DNA of 10,120 bases from Chloroflexota bacterium. Lineage in GTDB: Bacteria > Chloroflexota > Dehalococcoidia > SZUA-161. Made by a program: the position numbers and the translations under genes. How positions within the stretch are numbered: position 1 is the first letter of the stretch; every line of letters starts with the position of its first letter. Of the stretch, positions 7,269-10,120 are shown piece after piece. The notes beneath the pieces are model-generated. The model searched no databases. It was not told the origin of the DNA and saw only the letters and a program-made list of their open reading frames with translations. The stretch is from the NCBI GenBank assembly GCA_003229915.1, contig QIGA01000119.1, forward strand, positions 1 through 10,120. Reading direction: 5' to 3'.

Positions 7269-8063
7269 CTAGGCCATGCTGAAACCGCCGCTGACGCTCA
7301 GGGTCTGGCCTGTGATGAAGTTCGCGGCATCCGAGGCCAGGAATACAGCAGCGTTAGCGACATCCTCCGGCTTCCCCATCCGCCCTAGGGGGTACTGGCT
7401 AATTATCTTCTCCTTGGTCTCCGGTGGTACCATCTCTACTGTTATATCACCTGCCCACATGCTCTCTTTGCCCGCTGTCCCCGGTATCTCAGGGATGGTA
7501 GCTCCGGGACAGATGGCATTGACAGTTATGCTAAATCTCCCCATCTCCTTCGCAATCGCCTTGCCAAAGGCAATGACAGCCCCCTTGGTGCCAGAATAGA
7601 CGGCCTCTCTGGGCTCTCCCACTCTGCCTGAATCCGAGGAGACATTCACGATCCTGCCGGCTTTGCGCTCCGTCATATGATCCAAGACAGCCCTGGTGCA
7701 GTTGACCACGCCCAGGTAATTGATCTTGATCTCTTTGTCGTACTCCTCGATGGGCTTCTTTAGGAACAGCTTGTTGGCCACATAGCCTGCGTTGTTGACG
7801 AGAACATCCACACTACCAAATTTTTCCAGTGTCTTCTGCACCATCGCCTCCGCAGAATCATAGTCAGTCACATCTGTCTTGATGGCGATGACCTTTCCGC
7901 CCAAGTCTTCAGCCTCTTTGGCCACCTTTTGGCCCTGCTCCTCATCAATGTCAGCGATCACAACATTGCATTTTTCTTTGGCGAAAGCAAATGTGATTCC
8001 GCGCCCGATATTGGCGGCTCCTCCAGTAACGATAACCGTCTTTCCTTCCAGACCCAGATCCAT
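7269..8063 (-). CDS. SDR-family NAD(P)-dependent oxidoreductase (BadH/FabG-like)
   Basis: A classical short-chain dehydrogenase of 264 residues. It shows the cofactor loop TGGAANIGRG (13-22), acidic residues after strand 2 (VIADID, Asp38/Asp40) that favour NAD over NADP, DVTD (64-67), NNAG (90-93), catalytic Asn115, Ser143, Tyr156 and Lys160 (YSGTK), the CPG turn at 185-187, and the C-terminal GQTLSVSGG. Overall it resembles 2-hydroxycyclohexane-carboxyl-CoA dehydrogenase (BadH) and 3-oxoacyl reductases, but the substrate cannot be fixed from sequence. An insertion of about 25 residues after CPGATIPEIPG, in the substrate-lid region, may shape specificity. The ATG has a strong ribosome site, AGGAGGT, seven bases upstream. 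It leads a two-gene unit with the amidohydrolase-like gene. No clear promoter is visible between it and the SRP RNA. Confidence 0.92.
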   Translation of the reverse strand: MDLGLEGKTVIVTGGAANIGRGITFAFAKEKCNVVIADIDEEQGQKVAKEAEDLGGKVIAIKTDVTDYDSAEAMVQKTLEKFGSVDVLVNNAGYVANKLFLKKPIEEYDKEIKINYLGVVNCTRAVLDHMTERKAGRIVNVSSDSGRVGEPREAVYSGTKGAVIAFGKAIAKEMGRFSITVNAICPGATIPEIPGTAGKESMWAGDITVEMVPPETKEKIISQYPLGRMGKPEDVANAAVFLASDAANFITGQTLSVSGGFSMA

Positions 8064-8163
8064 TGATTTGACCTCCTAAGAATGATGAACTTTGAACCTC
8101 ATGGCAAAACCGTTATCCGTCCCAGCCTGGACAACAGGTCTTTCCCAAGCCAAAATATTCAAT

Positions 8164-8436
8164 GGGGTCGTGCACCCACTGTCGATCCACTCCTACCGGC
8201 TTATCTCTGCCACCGACTCCCACCAGGTAGACCTGCGGCACCCAGAAACTGCTATTTACCGCTGCTTCCTCCCGGATCTGACGGAGTTCATAGTGTTCTG
8301 CCGCGCAGGACCCAGCGTTCATCACCGATGGACAGAGAATAGTCCCGGAAAGTGTAAGACCTCGAGCGGGAATTCGATCCCGCTATAGCGGATTGCGGGT
8401 TCAGGGCACCGCTGGCTCCCCATCTAGCACGACCCC
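8164..8436 (-). ncRNA. ffs: Signal recognition particle RNA, large bacterial type with Alu domain
   Basis: On the minus strand the universal SRP helix-8 segment is present at 8259-8290: CCGTCAGATCC, a GGGA (GNRA) tetraloop, then GGAAGCAGCGG, the Ffh-binding element. The 5' part carries the Alu-domain signature, with GGGGAG, CAGCGGTGCCCTG, CCGCAATCCGC and a hairpin AGCGGGA-ATTCGA-TCCCGCT (8365-8384). This closely resembles the Bacillus scr-type RNA as I recall it. The ends are set by a perfect 10-bp pairing of GGGGTCGTGC (5' end, 8427-8436) with GCACGACCCC (3' end, 8164-8173), giving about 273 nt, normal for the large class. The RNA scaffolds Ffh and FtsY for co-translational membrane targeting. 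Exact ends are estimates. Confidence 0.95.
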
Positions 8437-8440
8437 AAAA

Positions 8441-8469
8441 ATGTTACTATAGGGGGGTGCACAAGTCAA
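8441..8469 (-). promoter_or_regulatory. Predicted sigma70-type promoter for the SRP RNA
   Basis: On the minus strand TTGACT (8464-8469) is followed by a 17-base spacer and TAACAT (8441-8446). Five T residues then lead to the GGGG that begins the paired 5' end of the SRP RNA, so the start falls 6-7 bases after the -10. The -35 matches five of six consensus bases and the spacing is ideal. A second -10-like TATAGT overlaps but would give a 12-base spacer. Confidence 0.65.
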
Positions 8470-8691
8470 GCCGACTAAGGCTGGAACGAAAGATGAGTAG
8501 GGTGGGTGAAGTGACAACGGAACCCACCAACAGCGAATTCGCTTAGGGCGGAGGCCAGAATAAGTAGTGGGTTTCACTGCGCTACATCCATCCCACCGAT
8601 CTTGGATGGCGTGGGCGGGAAACGCCCGCAGGCGGGAGTGGAGATAACAAGCGCTGGCAAACGAGACGCTAAGCCTGACGATGTCGGAATC
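8470..8691. other. Non-coding stretch with several short inverted repeats, after leuB
   Basis: I see no convincing gene between the leuB stop and the SRP promoter. The stretch contains GGTGGGT/ACCCACC (8501-8507 and 8522-8528), a perfect 12-base palindrome AGCGAATTCGCT (8532-8543), CCATCC/GGATGG (8588-8593 and 8604-8609), and a GC-rich hairpin GGGCG-GGAAA-CGCCC (8613-8627). The last could help terminate leu operon transcription, but no T-run follows on the minus strand. Together they may be a degenerate intergenic repeat element or a structured RNA; the role is unknown. Confidence 0.4.
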
Positions 8692-9783
8692 TTAAGCTAT
8701 TTTGCTGGCAATGAGCTCGCCCATCTCTCGCGTGCCCATCTTCTTCATCCCTTCGCTCATTATGTCGTAGGTTCGGTACCCATCTTCGAGCACGCTGTTG
8801 ATCGCCGTCTCAACCTTATCTGCCTCCGCAGCCAGCCCCAATGAGTAGCGCAGCATCATCGCGCCGCTGAGGATGGTGGCTATGGGATTGGCCATGTTCT
8901 GACCGGCACGCCGGGGCGCGCTGCCGTGAATAGGCTCGTAGAGACCAAAAATCCGCTTTCCTGCCTGCGGTATCCCCGCGATGCTGGCCGAGGGCAGCAT
9001 CCCCAACGATCCCGCCAGCATCGAGGCCTCATCGGTAAGTATGTCGCCAAAGGTGTTCTCGGTAACGATGACATCGAACTGAGATGGGCTCTGGATAAGC
9101 CGCATGGCGCAGGCATCGACCAACTGGTGCTCGAGCTCGACATCTGAGTAGTCAGGCGACAGCTCGATAGCGATCTGACGCCAGAGCCTTGACGACTCCA
9201 GTACGTTGGCCTTATCCACTGAGGTGAGTTTTCGCCGCCGCGTCCGAGCCAGCTCGTAGCCCGCGCGGATAATGCGTTCGATCTCCGCTTCAGAGTAGGT
9301 CATGCTGTCCACCGCACGCCTGCCCTTTGAGGTTCGCCACTGCCGCTTCGGCTTGCCAAAATAGAGCCCGCCGGTAAGCTCGCGCACCATCACCATGTCC
9401 ACCCCGCGAATCACTTCGGGCTTCAGCGATGTTGAGTCAATGAGCATGGGGAGTACCTTCACTGGCCGTAGATTGGCGAATAACCCCAGCCCCTTGCGTA
9501 TTTCAAGGAGACCATCCTCGGGGCGAACCTTGGCGAGGGGGTCATCCCACTTGGGCCCGCCCACTGCTCCCAGCAGCACCGCGTGACAGCGCTTACACAT
9601 TTTCAGCGTGTCTTTGGTCAAAGAAACACCGTGCTTATCTATTGCCGCTCCCCCTATGTCTCCATAGTGAAGGACAAACTCATGCCCTGACCTGCGCCCA
9701 ACGGCTTGCAATACCTTGACCGCTTCGGCTACCACCTCAGGACCAACTCCATCTCCGGGTAGAACGGCAAGTTCAAATCGCAC
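8692..9783 (-). CDS. leuB: 3-isopropylmalate dehydrogenase
   Basis: LeuB oxidatively decarboxylates 3-isopropylmalate to 2-ketoisocaproate, the third stage of leucine synthesis. From the chosen start the protein is 363 residues, the usual length. Motifs: AVLPGDGVGPE, the Arg pair in LEIRKGLGLFANLRP, VRELTGGLYFGKP with the catalytic Tyr, VDKANVL with the catalytic Lys, and TENTFGDILTDEAS with the Mg-binding Asp pair. The cofactor loop reads EPIHGSAPRRAGQNMANP: the Asp-Ile that contacts the adenosine ribose in NAD enzymes is Arg-Arg (codons 8908-8913), hinting at NADP. I prefer the GTG at 9781-9783, nine bases after GGAGG. A GTG two codons earlier (9787-9789) overlaps the leuD stop as GTGA and is possible, but its spacing to GGAGG is only three bases. 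Confidence 0.95.
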   Translation of the reverse strand: MRFELAVLPGDGVGPEVVAEAVKVLQAVGRRSGHEFVLHYGDIGGAAIDKHGVSLTKDTLKMCKRCHAVLLGAVGGPKWDDPLAKVRPEDGLLEIRKGLGLFANLRPVKVLPMLIDSTSLKPEVIRGVDMVMVRELTGGLYFGKPKRQWRTSKGRRAVDSMTYSEAEIERIIRAGYELARTRRRKLTSVDKANVLESSRLWRQIAIELSPDYSDVELEHQLVDACAMRLIQSPSQFDVIVTENTFGDILTDEASMLAGSLGMLPSASIAGIPQAGKRIFGLYEPIHGSAPRRAGQNMANPIATILSGAMMLRYSLGLAAEADKVETAINSVLEDGYRTYDIMSEGMKKMGTREMGELIASKIA

Positions 9784-9785
9784 TA

Positions 9786-10120
9786 TCACCTTCCTCCAGT
9801 TGCTATCTTGCGCCTGGTGTACTCGATGAGGCCACCAGCCTCGATCAACTCGAGCATGAAGTCGGGAAAAGGGACAGCTTTAAAAATAAGACCCTTGGTC
9901 GTGTTCACAATCTCACCGGTCGAAAGCTCGACCTCGAGCACGTCTCCAGCCTCAGTCTTATCAGCGGCCTCTTCACATTCCAGAATGGGCAGCCCGATGT
10001 TCAGCGCGTTGCGGTAGAAGATGCGGGCGAAGCTCTTGGCGATGACACAGCCCACGCCTGCCGCCTTGATGGCCAGGGGAGCGTGCTCACGCGATGAGCC
10101 ACAGCCGAAATTAGTGCCGG
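9786..10120 (-). CDS. leuD: 3-isopropylmalate dehydratase small subunit (N-terminus cut by window edge)
   Basis: The frame is open to the right edge and starts inside GTNFGCGSSREHAP, the hallmark of the LeuD/aconitase swivel domain. It continues through GVGCVIAKSFARIFYRNA, LPILEC and GLIFKAVPFPDFMLELIEAGGL to the stop at 9786-9788. LeuD pairs with LeuC, the 4Fe-4S subunit, to isomerise 2- to 3-isopropylmalate. About 111 codons are present; the small (archaeal/bacterial short-type) subunit is usually 160-170 residues, so about 50 N-terminal residues lie outside. An internal ATG-like start near 10055 is not the true start, since conserved sequence continues upstream. Its end overlaps or abuts leuB, showing an operon; leuC would be expected just beyond the window. 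Confidence 0.95.
   Translation of the reverse strand, partial: GTNFGCGSSREHAPLAIKAAGVGCVIAKSFARIFYRNALNIGLPILECEEAADKTEAGDVLEVELSTGEIVNTTKGLIFKAVPFPDFMLELIEAGGLIEYTRRKIATGGR

Noticed and set aside
8113..8325. Possible 70-residue minus-strand protein
   Set aside because: It is inside the SRP RNA, and its middle is the translated helix-8 motif.
8365..8384. tRNA T-arm-like hairpin with an ATTCGA loop
   Set aside because: There is no acceptor, D or anticodon arm around it; it is a helix of the SRP RNA Alu domain.
8613..8629. Intrinsic terminator for the leu operon
   Set aside because: The GC-rich stem is real, but no T-run follows on the transcribed strand, so I list it only as an inverted repeat.
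8602..8844. Plus-strand frame of 80 codons running from the intergenic region into leuB
   Set aside because: Most of it is antisense to the LeuB C-terminus, with no ribosome site and no family features.

Overview
The window is about 10 kb of bacterial chromosome in which every recognisable gene reads on the minus strand, so transcription runs from high to low coordinates. Gene order in that direction: leuD (cut by the right edge), leuB, a large signal recognition particle RNA, a short-chain dehydrogenase, an amidohydrolase-like protein, rsmA, ispE, a small membrane protein, a dinG-type exonuclease-helicase and an M20 peptidase (cut by the left edge).

Organism. The epsilon-type exonuclease fused to a DinG helicase and the large, Alu-domain-bearing SRP RNA are typical of Firmicutes, Chloroflexota and related lineages rather than Proteobacteria. 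Moderate GC, frequent GTG/TTG starts and the mix of housekeeping genes with an SDR/amidohydrolase pair would suit an uncultured Chloroflexota (Dehalococcoidia-like) bacterium. This is an inference; no rRNA or other decisive marker is present.

Layout. 9786-10120 and 8692-9783 are the end of a leucine biosynthesis operon (isopropylmalate isomerase small subunit, isopropylmalate dehydrogenase) with overlapping ends. 8470-8691 is a non-coding stretch rich in short inverted repeats. 8164-8436 is the SRP RNA gene with its own consensus-like promoter just upstream. 6290-8063 is a two-gene catabolic-looking unit (SDR plus amidohydrolase-fold protein). 6174-6289 carries repeated TGTTCCC/GGGAACA half-sites upstream of rsmA. 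3962-6173 is a tightly coupled unit rsmA-ispE-membrane protein (ATGA overlap, then a second overlap), serving ribosome maturation and isoprenoid precursor synthesis. 3779-3961 holds a hairpin and a good promoter for dinG, and 1-3778 is dinG followed by the M20 peptidase 24 bases downstream.

Most of the region is ordinary housekeeping. The points most worth following are: an amidohydrolase-fold protein that lacks most of the family's metal ligands; a LeuB whose NAD-binding Asp position carries Arg-Arg, suggesting NADP use; a DinG-exonuclease fusion that keeps four cysteines possibly binding an Fe-S cluster; the SRP RNA, which overlaps spurious reading frames and is easily missed; and unexplained inverted repeats in two intergenic regions. 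I saw no CRISPR array, transposon, phage gene or defence system.
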